From NCBI RefSeq assembly GCF_000017265.1, contig NC_011144.1, positions 1,054,001 to 1,118,000 on the forward strand: DNA of 64,000 nt, written 5' to 3'. The translations under genes and the position numbers were made by a program. The stretch is from Phenylobacterium zucineum HLK1 (lineage in GTDB: Bacteria; Pseudomonadota; Alphaproteobacteria; Caulobacterales; Caulobacteraceae). Below, piece by piece: positions 45,929 through 54,134 of this stretch. Within the stretch, counting starts at the first letter, position 1; the number at the start of each line of letters is the position of its first letter. The notes beneath the pieces were generated by a model. The model was not told the origin of the DNA and did no database searches. It was given only the letters and a program-made list of their open reading frames with translations.

Positions 45929-46712
45929 GTCCGAAGTTTCGTATCCTGCGCCTGTCATTATCCTGAACACGCCCCAGTTGGCGGAAAACATCGGGGCCGT
46001 GGCGCGGGTCATGGCCAACTTCGGCCTGTCGGACCTGCGCCTGGTGAATCCGCGGGACGGCTGGCCCCTTGAACGCGCCTGGGCCTCGGCTTCCGGCGCG
46101 GACTGGCCGCTGAACGCCGCCCGGGTCTACGACAGCGTGGCGGCCGCGATCGCAGACCTGCAGCTCATCTATGCGACCACGGCCCGGCCGCGGGAGCTGC
46201 AGCTTCCCGTGCTGACGCCCCGCCGGGCGGCGGGCGATCTGCACGCCGCCGCGGCCGCCGGCCAGCGGGTCGGTCTTCTGTTCGGGGGGGAGCGGGCCGG
46301 GCTTGAGACCCAGGACATCGCGCTGTGCCAGGCGGTGGTGACCATTCCCATCGATCCGCGCTTCCGCTCCCTCAACCTCGCCCAGGCCGTCGCCATCAAC
46401 GCCTACGAGTGGCGGGCGACCGCGGCCGACCGCCCTCCGCCGAACTTCCGCGAGGGGCCGCCGCCGGCCACGGGCGAGGCGCTGCTGGGCTTCTACGAGC
46501 ACCTGGAACGCGAACTGGAGACGGCCGGCTTCTTCCACCCGCCGGAGAAGACCCCGAACATGATTCAGAACCTCCGGAGCGCGCTGGGCCGGGCGCGGTT
46601 CACGGACCAGGAGGTCCGCACTCTGCGGGGCGTGGTCACCGCCCTGTCCCGCGGACGCGGCAAGGTGCTGGAGAAGATCGCCCGCAAGGGCGCGCCCGAG
46701 GGCGACGGATGA
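45927..46712 (+). CDS. trmJ: tRNA 2'-O-methyltransferase TrmJ (SpoU/TrmH family)
   Basis: 261 aa. SPOUT methyltransferase with the TrmJ pattern: NTPQLAENIGAVARVMANFGLSDLRLVNPRDGWP (residues about 14-48), FGGERAGLETQDIA, VTIPIDPRFRSLNLAQAVAIN (knot motif). The C-terminal helical extension (KTPNMIQNLRSALGRARFTDQEVRTLRGV) is typical of TrmJ, which methylates position 32 of tRNAs. ATG 45927 directly abuts the divergent beta-lactamase start. It is followed by the nitronate monooxygenase with an ATGA overlap. Confidence 0.93.
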   Translation: MSEVSYPAPVIILNTPQLAENIGAVARVMANFGLSDLRLVNPRDGWPLERAWASASGADWPLNAARVYDSVAAAIADLQLIYATTARPRELQLPVLTPRRAAGDLHAAAAAGQRVGLLFGGERAGLETQDIALCQAVVTIPIDPRFRSLNLAQAVAINAYEWRATAADRPPPNFREGPPPATGEALLGFYEHLERELETAGFFHPPEKTPNMIQNLRSALGRARFTDQEVRTLRGVVTALSRGRGKVLEKIARKGAPEGDG

Positions 46713-47794
46713 ACCTGCGCACGCTGCTGGCCGACCTGCCGATCCCGATCCTCCAGGCCCCCATGGTCGGAGCGACGACGGCGGGCATCGCGCTGGCGGT
46801 GAGCCGCGCCGGGGGCATGGGCTGGCTGGCGGCGGGGGCCATGGCGGCGGCGGACATCGAGGCCGAGGTCGCCGCGCTGAAGGCCGCGCTCGACGCGCCG
46901 TTCGGCGTGAACCTGCTGATGGCGCCCAAGGCTGCGCCCGAGCGGTGGGAGGTGGACGCCGCGCTCGCCCGCCTGGCCCCGTGGTACGAGGAGTTGGGCG
47001 CGGCGAGGCCGGCGCTGCCCAACCAGTACGCGCCGGACTTCGACTCCCAGCTGGAGGCGGTGATCCGCTCGGCTCCGCCGGTCGCCTCCTTCACCTTCGA
47101 CATTCTGACGCGGGATCAGGTGGACGCCCTGCACGGCGCCGGCACCCTGGTGATCGGCACGGCGGCGACCGTCGCCGAGGCGCGCGCGTGGGCGCAGGCC
47201 GGCGCCGACGGCGTCTGCGCCCAGGGCTTCGAGGCCGGCGGCCACCGGGGCAATTTCCTGGCGGGGATCGAGGGCAGCCTGGTCGGGACGATGGCGCTGG
47301 TGACGACGATCCGCGAGGCGGTGGACCTGCCGGTGATCGCCGCGGGCGGGATCATGGACGGGCGCGGGGTCGCCGCCGCCCTGGCGCTCGGCGCGGACGC
47401 GGTCCAGATGGGCACCGCCTTCCTGCTGGCCGACGAGGCGGCGACCGGCGCCACCTGGCGCGGCGCGCTGGCGGCCGCCGCAGACGACCCGACCCGGCTC
47501 ACGCGCGCCTTCACCGGCCGCTATGCCCGCGGCGTCGAGAACCGCTTCATGCGCGAGATGCACGACGTCCAGGAGGACGTGCCCGCCTATCCCGTGCAGA
47601 ACCGCCTGACCCAGCCGCTCCGTGCGGCCGCGGACCGGGCGGGCGATCCCGAAATGATGTCCCTGTGGGCCGGGCAGGGGGTGAAGCTCGCGCGGCCGGG
47701 CCCGGCGGGCGAGCTGATCCGCCGGTGGTGGGACGAGGCCCGGACCGCCGGGGACGCGGTCGTCCGGCGTACAAGGGGAGAGGAGGGGCCATGA
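46709..47794 (+). CDS. Nitronate monooxygenase family flavoprotein
   Basis: 361-aa FMN-dependent TIM-barrel of the NMO/2-nitropropane dioxygenase family. The flavin-site motifs are PILQAPMVGATTAGIALAVSRAGGMG (start), FGVNLLM, GADGVCAQGFEAGGHRG and VIAAGGIMDGRGVAAALALGADAVQMGTAFL. Some relatives oxidise nitronates (e.g. propionate-3-nitronate), others are enoyl reductases; the assignment is by family. Start shares ATGA with trmJ, and its stop shares ATGA with the next gene. Confidence 0.9.
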   Translation: MNLRTLLADLPIPILQAPMVGATTAGIALAVSRAGGMGWLAAGAMAAADIEAEVAALKAALDAPFGVNLLMAPKAAPERWEVDAALARLAPWYEELGAARPALPNQYAPDFDSQLEAVIRSAPPVASFTFDILTRDQVDALHGAGTLVIGTAATVAEARAWAQAGADGVCAQGFEAGGHRGNFLAGIEGSLVGTMALVTTIREAVDLPVIAAGGIMDGRGVAAALALGADAVQMGTAFLLADEAATGATWRGALAAAADDPTRLTRAFTGRYARGVENRFMREMHDVQEDVPAYPVQNRLTQPLRAAADRAGDPEMMSLWAGQGVKLARPGPAGELIRRWWDEARTAGDAVVRRTRGEEGP

Positions 47795-49035
47795 CCGACC
47801 TGAGAACCGCGGCCCGCGAGGCCTGGATCTACACCCTGCCGCTGGTGGAGGTGGCCACCACGCGGCAGCGGGGCCAGGCCCTGGGTCACCACATGGGCGT
47901 CTTCACCCACGTGCGTCACCTGGCCAACCACAAGCACCGGGCGGTGACGACGCCGAACAACGACACGCTCTATTCGACGGCGCAGGTGGACCTCGCCGCC
48001 GGGCCGGTGACGATCACCCTGCCGCCGGCGGGCGAGCGGTATCTCTCGCTCGCGCTGATGGACGCCTACACCAACAACTTCGCCATCCTGGGGACGCGGA
48101 CGACCGGCCCGGACGGCGGGACCTTCCGGCTGGTGGGCCCGGCCGAGGCGGCCGAAGGCTGGAACGTGATCCGCGCGCCGACAAACCACGTCTGGGCCCT
48201 GGCGCGAATCCTGGTGGACGGTCCGCACGACCTCGAGGCCGCGCGCGAGGTGCAGGCGGGGCTGTCGATGCAGGGGCCGCCCTGCGCGGCGCCGGGGCCG
48301 TACCCTCCGCGGCAGGCGCCTTGGCCGGAGTACTTCGCCGGCGCGGCGGCGCTGCTCGCCGCCAACCCGCCGCCGGTGACCGACCTCGCGATCCTTCGCC
48401 GGATCGCCCCCCTGGGGCTGCTGGACGGTTTCGACGCCGGCCGTTTCGGCGAGTCCGAGGCGGTGGAGATCGAGGCCGGCGTCGCCGAGGCCCGCAAGGC
48501 CGTGCGCAAGGGCGGCCTCGGCGGCATGGATTTCATCGAGGGCTGGTCCTACCCCAGCGCCCGGCTCGGCGACTTCGACCAGGACTACCTCTACAGGGCC
48601 GCCGTCGCGCTCTCGGGCCTCGCCGCCCTGCCGCCCGCCGAGGCGATGTACATGCGCGCCCAGGCGCCCGACGGCCGCTCGCTGTTCGACGGGACGAAGG
48701 CCTGGCGGCTGCACTTCCCGGCAAGCGGCCACCTTCCTGTGGACGCGTTCTGGTCGCTCAGCCTCTACGAGGCGACCGAGGACGGGCAGTTCTTCTTTGC
48801 CGACAACCCGCTGGACCGGTACGCCATCGGCGATCGAACGCCGGGCCTGAAAGCCAACGAGGACGGTTCGCTGGACATCTGGATCGGCCACGACACCCCC
48901 GGCGCAGAGCGGGAGTCCAACTGGCTGCCCGCTCCGGCCGCGCCGTTCGCCCTGTTCATGCGGGCCTACCTGCCCAGGACCGAGCTGCTCGACGGCGGCT
49001 ACCGGCTGCCGCCCGTGGGCGCCGCCGAAGGTTGA
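47791..49035 (+). CDS. DUF1254/DUF1214-domain protein
   Basis: 414 aa with the N-terminal DUF1254 domain (about 10-130: EAWIYTLPLVEVATTR, TTPNNDTLYSTAQVDL, SLALMDAYTNNF) and the C-terminal DUF1214 domain (about 280-400: DAFWSLSLYEATEDGQFF, DIWIGHDTPGAERESNWLPAP). Unlike many relatives it has no signal peptide, so it seems cytoplasmic. Function of the family is unknown. It is the third gene of a coupled trmJ-NMO-DUF1254 run. Confidence 0.9.
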   Translation: MTDLRTAAREAWIYTLPLVEVATTRQRGQALGHHMGVFTHVRHLANHKHRAVTTPNNDTLYSTAQVDLAAGPVTITLPPAGERYLSLALMDAYTNNFAILGTRTTGPDGGTFRLVGPAEAAEGWNVIRAPTNHVWALARILVDGPHDLEAAREVQAGLSMQGPPCAAPGPYPPRQAPWPEYFAGAAALLAANPPPVTDLAILRRIAPLGLLDGFDAGRFGESEAVEIEAGVAEARKAVRKGGLGGMDFIEGWSYPSARLGDFDQDYLYRAAVALSGLAALPPAEAMYMRAQAPDGRSLFDGTKAWRLHFPASGHLPVDAFWSLSLYEATEDGQFFFADNPLDRYAIGDRTPGLKANEDGSLDIWIGHDTPGAERESNWLPAPAAPFALFMRAYLPRTELLDGGYRLPPVGAAEG

Positions 49036-49184
49036 CTCCGAGAGGAGAGCCCAGCATATACGCGCCCTTCCAACCGCCGGGGCGACCCGAGCGGTCGGGA
49101 GCCTATGACGGGATGATGCGAAGCCGCCGTTGAAATCGCGCCGCCATGACGGCAGCGCCGGCTCGGGTCGATAGAGAGTGCAAT

Positions 49185-49802
49185 ATGTCGAAGCGCCATA
49201 GCGCCAAGTACAAACTCGACCGCCGGATGGGCGAGAACATCTGGGGTCGCCCGAAGTCCCCGGTCAACAGCCGCGCCTACGGCCCCGGCCAGCACGGCCA
49301 GCGCCGCAAGTCCAAGGTCTCGGACTTCGGCCTGCAGCTGCGCGCCAAGCAGAAGCTGAAGGGCTACTACGGCAACATCACCGAGAAGCAGTTCGTCCGC
49401 ATCTACACGGAAGCTGCGCGCCGCAAGGGCAACACCTCGGAGAACCTGATCGCGCTGCTGGAGTCGCGCCTGGACGCGGTTGTCTATCGCGCCAAGTTCG
49501 TGCCGACCCCGTTCGCCGCCCGTCAGTTCGTCAACCACGGCCACGTCCTGGTGAACGGCAAGCGGGTGAACATCCCGTCCTACCGGGTGAAGCCGGGCGA
49601 CGTGGTCTCGGTGCGCGAGCGTTCGCGCAACATGGCCCTGGTCCTGGAAGCGCTGCAGTCGTCGGAACGCGATACCCCTGACTACATCACCCTGGACGCC
49701 AAGGGCATGAGCGCCACCTTCGTCCGCGCGCCGGAACTGGCCGAAGTGCCGTACCCGGTGAAGATGGAGCCGAACCTCGTGGTCGAATTCTACGCGTCGT
49801 AA
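49185..49802 (+). CDS. rpsD: 30S ribosomal protein S4
   Basis: 205-aa uS4, a primary 16S rRNA-binding protein needed for small-subunit assembly. [21 protein letters not shown], the S4 domain (about 95-160: [35 protein letters not shown]), and the C-terminal VEFYAS are as in other alphaproteobacteria, which lack the zinc cysteines. ATG 49185 with GAGAG upstream. Monocistronic by position, followed by a strong terminator. Confidence 0.98.
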   Translation: MSKRHSAKYKLDRRMGENIWGRPKSPVNSRAYGPGQHGQRRKSKVSDFGLQLRAKQKLKGYYGNITEKQFVRIYTEAARRKGNTSENLIALLESRLDAVVYRAKFVPTPFAARQFVNHGHVLVNGKRVNIPSYRVKPGDVVSVRERSRNMALVLEALQSSERDTPDYITLDAKGMSATFVRAPELAEVPYPVKMEPNLVVEFYAS

Positions 49803-49831
49803 GACGCCGCCGAATTTCCGAAGTTTCGCGA

Positions 49832-49859
49832 AGGCCCCGGAGAAATCCGGGGCCTTTTG
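49832..49859 (+). terminator. Intrinsic terminator after rpsD
   Basis: AAGGCCCCGGA pairs with TCCGGGGCCTT around GAAA, ending in TTTT. About 30 bases after the rpsD stop. Confidence 0.92.
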
Positions 49860-49887
49860 CGTATGATCCCTGCGTATGATCGGGGGA

Positions 49888-50256
49888 ATGAACCGCAGAG
49901 TCTTCGTCCTGGCGGCCCTGGCCCTGGCGGGCTGCGCCACCACGCCGCCGCGCATCCTGGCCCCGCAGAGCGCTGCGCTGGCCGAGCTCGAGCCGCTTTA
50001 CCGCGCGGACGCCGCGCGCGAGGGGCTCACCATCCGCGTCGCCTCGAACGGCTGCACGGCCAAGGCCGATTTCGCGTTCTACGTGGAGCGCAAGGGGGAG
50101 GCGGTGACGCTGGCCTTCGGTCGCCGCCGGCTCGACCCCTGCCGGTCGTTCGCGAGGGGACACGTGGATCTCAGCTTCACCTGGCGCGAGCTTGGCCTCG
50201 AACGCAGATCCCCTGTGTTCCTGCTCAACCCCCTGCTGGCCTGGACCGGCCCTTAA
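49888..50256 (+). CDS. Small lipoprotein, uncharacterised
   Basis: 122 aa. Lipoprotein signal with lipobox LAGC (Cys about 16). The mature part is basic with two more Cys (NGCTAK and DPCRSF) that could pair in the periplasm. Contains TIRVASNGCTAKADFAFYVER and LSFTWRELGLERRSPVFLLNP. No named family recognised, though such proteins recur in Caulobacterales. ATG 49888 preferred over ATG 49876 because GGGGGA lies directly before it. Confidence 0.75.
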   Translation: MNRRVFVLAALALAGCATTPPRILAPQSAALAELEPLYRADAAREGLTIRVASNGCTAKADFAFYVERKGEAVTLAFGRRRLDPCRSFARGHVDLSFTWRELGLERRSPVFLLNPLLAWTGP

Positions 50257-50324
50257 GTCCCGCCGCTCGACAGCCGGCCGGGCCGATGTATCTTCGGTCG
50301 GCGCAACTTCAGGGTGAGGGCGTG

Positions 50325-51833
50325 ATGCTGCGGCGGATCGTGGCGGGGGCGGTGGCCGGCCTGGCGGTGCTGGCGTCGGCCGCGAACGCCGAGGCGGCCT
50401 GGTACAAGGCCGAGACCGACCGCTTCGTGGTCTACGGCGAAGGGCGCGAGGGCGAGGTGCGCGACTACGCCCTCAAGCTGCAGACCTTCGACGCCATGCT
50501 GCGGCTGTTCCATCCCAGCACCCTGGACACGGTCCCGGCGACGAAGGTGCAGGTCTATCTGGTGGACGGCCTGCGCGACCTGCGCCGCATGCGGCCCAGT
50601 CTCGGGGCCGGGGTCCACGGCTTCTATGCGGCGTCGAACGAGGGCGTGATCGCCGCGGTGGCGACCGAGCGCAGCCTCGAAGCCGACGACGTCCTGTTCC
50701 ACGAATACGCCCACCACTTCATGCTGGAGAACTTCCCGGCCGCCTATCCGGCCTGGTTCGTGGAGGGCTTCGCCGAGTACTTCATGACCGCCGAGATCAC
50801 GGACGAGGGGGTGAAGGTCGGCGGCTACAATCCCCAGCGGGCGGCGGCCGTCTTCCTCGCCCGCTGGCTGCCGTGGGAGGAGGTCTTCTCCAAGACGACG
50901 GCCGAGACCCACCGGCGCGATACGGCGGCCTATTACTCCCAGGCCTGGCTGCTGGCGCACTACATGTACAGCGACCGAGAGCGGGCGGCCCAGCTCGACA
51001 AGGCGATCACCGCCATCGCGGGCGGCGCGCCGCCGGTCGAAGCGTTCCAGGCGGCCACCGGCATGGACTCGCGCGAGCTGACGCGGGTCCTGCGCCGCTA
51101 CGACAAGCTGCAGCTCTACCTCGTGCGCGACCCGCTGAAGACGCCGCCGGCCATGACGGTCACGCGCCTGCAGCCCAGCGCCGACGAATTCCTGCTGGAC
51201 CATGTGCGCCTGCTGTTCTCGCGGACCGGCCGGCTCGACCAGGGCTTCCTCGACAGTGTGCGGCGGCGCGCCGCGCGCCTGCCGGACGACCCATTCGCTC
51301 AGCGCACCCTGGCCCGCGCCGAGTACGTCATGGGCGACGTCGCGGCGGGGGAGGCGATCATGAAGGCCCAGCTGGCGGCCCGTCCGGACGATCTGGAGAC
51401 CGTGCTGCTCGCCGGCATGGGCCAGGTGCTGGCGGGCTTGCGCGAGCCGCAGAACCGTCAGCAGCGCTTCCGCGCCGGCCGGCCGTTCCTGGCCAAGGCG
51501 TACGCCCTCGACAAGCGCGACTTCCGCCCGCTGTACGCCTACGGCCTGGCGCGGAGCGTGGAGCCGGAGTTCCCCACCGACAATGACATGACCGTCCTGC
51601 TGGAGGCGCGGGCCCTGGCGCCGTCCGTGCAGGAGAACTCTGTGAGGGCCGGGCTCGCCCTCCTGAAGGTCGGACGCAAGGACGATGCGCGGAAGGTCCT
51701 GGCCGCGGTGATCAACAATCCCCACGGCGGCGGCTACGCCGCCCGGGCGCGGGCGCTGCTCGAAGGGGCGTCGGAGTCCGACGCCGAGGCGGCGGGCCAG
51801 GCCGAGGAGGCCCCTCCCGACGAAACCGAATGA
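50325..51833 (+). CDS. Exported HExxH metalloprotease-like protein with TPR-like C-terminus
   Basis: 502 aa. Sec signal peptide (MLRRIVAGAVAGLAVLASAANAEA). The gluzincin zinc site HEYAHHF (about residue 128) is followed by the third-ligand segment WFVEGFAEYF about 18 residues later, as in peptidase MA-like/DUF1570-type proteins. The C-terminal half (about 290-480) is a helical-repeat (TPR-like) region. Substrate unknown; presumably periplasmic. GAGGG before ATG 50325; a GTG one codon earlier is possible. Confidence 0.82.
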   Translation: MLRRIVAGAVAGLAVLASAANAEAAWYKAETDRFVVYGEGREGEVRDYALKLQTFDAMLRLFHPSTLDTVPATKVQVYLVDGLRDLRRMRPSLGAGVHGFYAASNEGVIAAVATERSLEADDVLFHEYAHHFMLENFPAAYPAWFVEGFAEYFMTAEITDEGVKVGGYNPQRAAAVFLARWLPWEEVFSKTTAETHRRDTAAYYSQAWLLAHYMYSDRERAAQLDKAITAIAGGAPPVEAFQAATGMDSRELTRVLRRYDKLQLYLVRDPLKTPPAMTVTRLQPSADEFLLDHVRLLFSRTGRLDQGFLDSVRRRAARLPDDPFAQRTLARAEYVMGDVAAGEAIMKAQLAARPDDLETVLLAGMGQVLAGLREPQNRQQRFRAGRPFLAKAYALDKRDFRPLYAYGLARSVEPEFPTDNDMTVLLEARALAPSVQENSVRAGLALLKVGRKDDARKVLAAVINNPHGGGYAARARALLEGASESDAEAAGQAEEAPPDETE

Positions 51834-51836
51834 CCG

Positions 51837-52964
51837 CTACTGCATCCGCTGGGGCGTGTCCTCGGGCTGCAGGCCGTCGAAGTCGGCGCTGACGGGGCGC
51901 ACGTCGATCCGGTCGCGCGGCAGGGCGTGGGGATAGGTTTCCTGCAGGAAGGCGATCAGCTTCTCGCGCACCTCGCAGCGCAGGTCGAACGCCGCGCCCG
52001 AGTTGTGGGCGCCCACGAGGCAGCGCACCTCCATCGTCCGCTCCCGGGCGTCGGTGACCTGCAGCACCATGACCTCCCGGTCCCACAGCGGCGAGGCCTC
52101 GACGATCTCCTTGAGCTTGGCCCGCAGGGGCTCCAGCGGGGTGGAATAGTCCAGGTACAGCAGGACGACGCCGATGAGGTCGGCGGTGGTGCGGGTCCAG
52201 TTCTGGAACGGCTTTTCGAGGAAGTACTTCAGCGGCACGATCAGCCGCCGCTTGTCCCAGATGCGGACGACCACATAGGCCGAGGTGATCTCCTCGACCA
52301 CGCCCCACTCGCCCTCGACGATCAGGGCGTCGTCGATGCGGATCGGCTGGGTCAGGGCGATCTGGATGCCGGCCATGATGTTCGAGAGCACCGGCTGCAG
52401 CGCCAGGCCCACGATGATGCCGGCCGCGCCGCCGGCCGCGAGCAGGCTGACCCCAAGCTGCCGGACCCCCGGAATGGTCATCAGGGCGAAGGCGGCGGTC
52501 AGCAGGATCACCAGCACGGCCAGCGCCCGCCGCAGGATCCGAACCTGTGTCAGGTGCTTGCGGGCCAGGAGGTTGTCGGCCACGTCCACCCGGTAGCGAC
52601 GCATGTAGATCGCCGAGGCGATGTCGAGCGCCGTCATCACCACCCAGCCGCAGAGGATGATGAAGGCGACCAGCAGCCCGTGCTGCATGAGCGCGGCTTC
52701 GCGTCCCGAGATGGGGGTGACCCGCACGACCCAGCTCGCCGCGAGGAACATCAGCGCGAGCCGGCCCGGCCCCCGCGTGCGGATGACGAGCGAGCGGGTG
52801 AACTCGCTGCGGCGGCGCAGGCCCCGGCGCACCGCCCTGACCAGCAGCTCGTGAGCGCCCAGGGCGGCGGCGAGGGCGAGCGCGATGGCGACCAGCCCCA
52901 GAATCCAGGGCGGCATCCAGTCCAGGCGCGCGATGAGATCGGAGACGAAGGTGTTGATCGACAC
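51837..52964 (-). CDS. MscS-family mechanosensitive channel
   Basis: 375 aa. Four to five TM segments, the pore helix TM3 (GVSLLAAGGAAGIIVGLALQPVLSNIMAGIQIAL, the Gly/Ala packing pattern of MscS) and the beta-domain with GVVEEITSAYVVVRIWDKRRLIVPLKYFLEKPFQNW (residues about 230-265). The N-terminal TM extension relative to MscS (286 aa) places it among the larger MscS-like channels. It releases solutes at hypo-osmotic shock. It lies downstream of the bolA-grxD-thioesterase genes on the same strand, 66 bases after them. Confidence 0.92.
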   Translation of the reverse strand: MSINTFVSDLIARLDWMPPWILGLVAIALALAAALGAHELLVRAVRRGLRRRSEFTRSLVIRTRGPGRLALMFLAASWVVRVTPISGREAALMQHGLLVAFIILCGWVVMTALDIASAIYMRRYRVDVADNLLARKHLTQVRILRRALAVLVILLTAAFALMTIPGVRQLGVSLLAAGGAAGIIVGLALQPVLSNIMAGIQIALTQPIRIDDALIVEGEWGVVEEITSAYVVVRIWDKRRLIVPLKYFLEKPFQNWTRTTADLIGVVLLYLDYSTPLEPLRAKLKEIVEASPLWDREVMVLQVTDARERTMEVRCLVGAHNSGAAFDLRCEVREKLIAFLQETYPHALPRDRIDVRPVSADFDGLQPEDTPQRMQ

Positions 52965-53030
52965 AGGCCGTCAGATGGTTGGAAGCCCCTAAGGGACCCG
53001 AACCCGCGACCGCCGCTATGGTTCACGCCC

Positions 53031-53450
53031 TCAGGCGAACATCTCCACCATCCACGGCGGGACGCGCCGCGGCCGGCCTGTGGCCTGCTCGATCAGCACC
53101 CAGGTCGTGCGGACCTGGGCGCACATCTGGCCGTCGGGGCCGTCGATGCGGATGAAACGGTCGAACCGTGGCCCCTCGGCCGCGCCCGAGACCCAGGTGC
53201 GGCCCTGGGCGGTCTCGCCGGGGAGCAGGGCCCGCCGGTAGTCGATCTCGTGGCGCAGGGCGACCCACGCCCACGTGGCCTGCGCGTCGGGCGGCGCCAG
53301 GCTCTTCCAGTGCGCAACGCCCATGTCCTGGGCCCAGCGCAAGTAGACCACGTTGTTCACGTGGCCGTTCTCGTCGATATCGTCTGGCGTGGGCTCGAAC
53401 GTCAGGCGGAAGACCTGCCGGCCCTCCGGCGGCTCGAGCAGCGCGGTCAC
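53031..53450 (-). CDS. Acyl-CoA thioesterase-like (4HBT hotdog) protein
   Basis: 139-aa hotdog-fold protein. The signature DIDENGHVNNVVYLRWAQDMGVAHW (about 24-48) corresponds to the 4-hydroxybenzoyl-CoA thioesterase family (YbgC/FadM type), with the catalytic acidic residue at D24-like position. Substrate is presumably an acyl-CoA. GTG start overlaps the grxD stop (GTGA), so it is co-translated with grxD. Confidence 0.88.
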   Translation of the reverse strand: MTALLEPPEGRQVFRLTFEPTPDDIDENGHVNNVVYLRWAQDMGVAHWKSLAPPDAQATWAWVALRHEIDYRRALLPGETAQGRTWVSGAAEGPRFDRFIRIDGPDGQMCAQVRTTWVLIEQATGRPRRVPPWMVEMFA

Positions 53451-53791
53451 GCTTCGAGGACGCCCTGTTCGGACAGGAAGGTCTTCAGCTCGCCCGACTG
53501 GAACATCTCGCGGACGATGTCGGAGCCGCCGACGAACTCACCCTTCACGTAGAGCTGCGGGATGGTCGGCCAGTCCGAGTAGGTCTTGATGCCGTCGCGC
53601 AGCTGCTCGTTCTGCAGCACGTCGACGCCCGTGAAGTCCACGCCCAGGTGGTCGAGGATCTGCACGACGACCGCGGAGAACCCGCAACGGGGCTGCTCGG
53701 GCACGCCCTTCATGAACAGGATCACGGGGTGGTCGGCCACCGCCTGGGCGATCCACTCGTGCACGGGATTGGCGGTCGCAGCGTCGGTCAT
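53447..53791 (-). CDS. grxD: Monothiol glutaredoxin Grx4 (CGFS type)
   Basis: 114 aa. CGFS active site in QPRCGFSAVVV, glutathione-binding TIPQLYVKGEFVGGSDIV, class II glutaredoxin. These proteins bridge a [2Fe-2S] cluster with GSH and deliver it, often paired with BolA. The bolA gene lies directly upstream on the same strand. ATG 53791 chosen because the protein starts with MTDAATANPVHEWI, as in relatives; an upstream in-frame extension has no support. Confidence 0.95.
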   Translation of the reverse strand: MTDAATANPVHEWIAQAVADHPVILFMKGVPEQPRCGFSAVVVQILDHLGVDFTGVDVLQNEQLRDGIKTYSDWPTIPQLYVKGEFVGGSDIVREMFQSGELKTFLSEQGVLEA

Positions 53792-53872
53792 CAGCTCGCC
53801 CTTTCGGCGCAAATTGGCTGGCCAAGAGCTAGGGACGGGGACCCTCAGGGTCAAGCGTGTCAGGACGGCGCG

Positions 53873-54106
53873 CTAGCCGGGGGCGGAGGTCTCGAGCGCC
53901 AGCGCGTGCAGTTCGCCGCCCATCCTGCCCTTCAGCGCGGCGTAGACCAGCTGGTGTTGGCGCACGCGCGGCAGACCGGCGAAGGCCTTGGACACGATGC
54001 GGGCGCGGTAGTGGTCGCCGTCGCCGGCCAGGTCCTGGATCTGGATGTCGGCGTCGGGGAAGCCTTCGCGCAGTGCGGCTTCCAAGTCTTCGAGGGCCAT
54101 GGGCAT
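53873..54106 (-). CDS. bolA: BolA-family protein
   Basis: 77 aa, the short BolA type. Contains DADIQIQDLAGDGDHYRARIVS and the conserved RVRQHQLVYAALKGRMGGELHALAL with the invariant His that shares a [2Fe-2S] ligand with Grx4. Two possible starts, ATG 54106 or ATG 54100, encode MPMALED or MALED. First gene of the bolA-grxD-thioesterase operon, 81 bases before grxD. Confidence 0.93.
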   Translation of the reverse strand: MPMALEDLEAALREGFPDADIQIQDLAGDGDHYRARIVSKAFAGLPRVRQHQLVYAALKGRMGGELHALALETSAPG

Positions 54107-54134
54107 GGCGGGGGCTATACCCCCGCCCGGCCGC

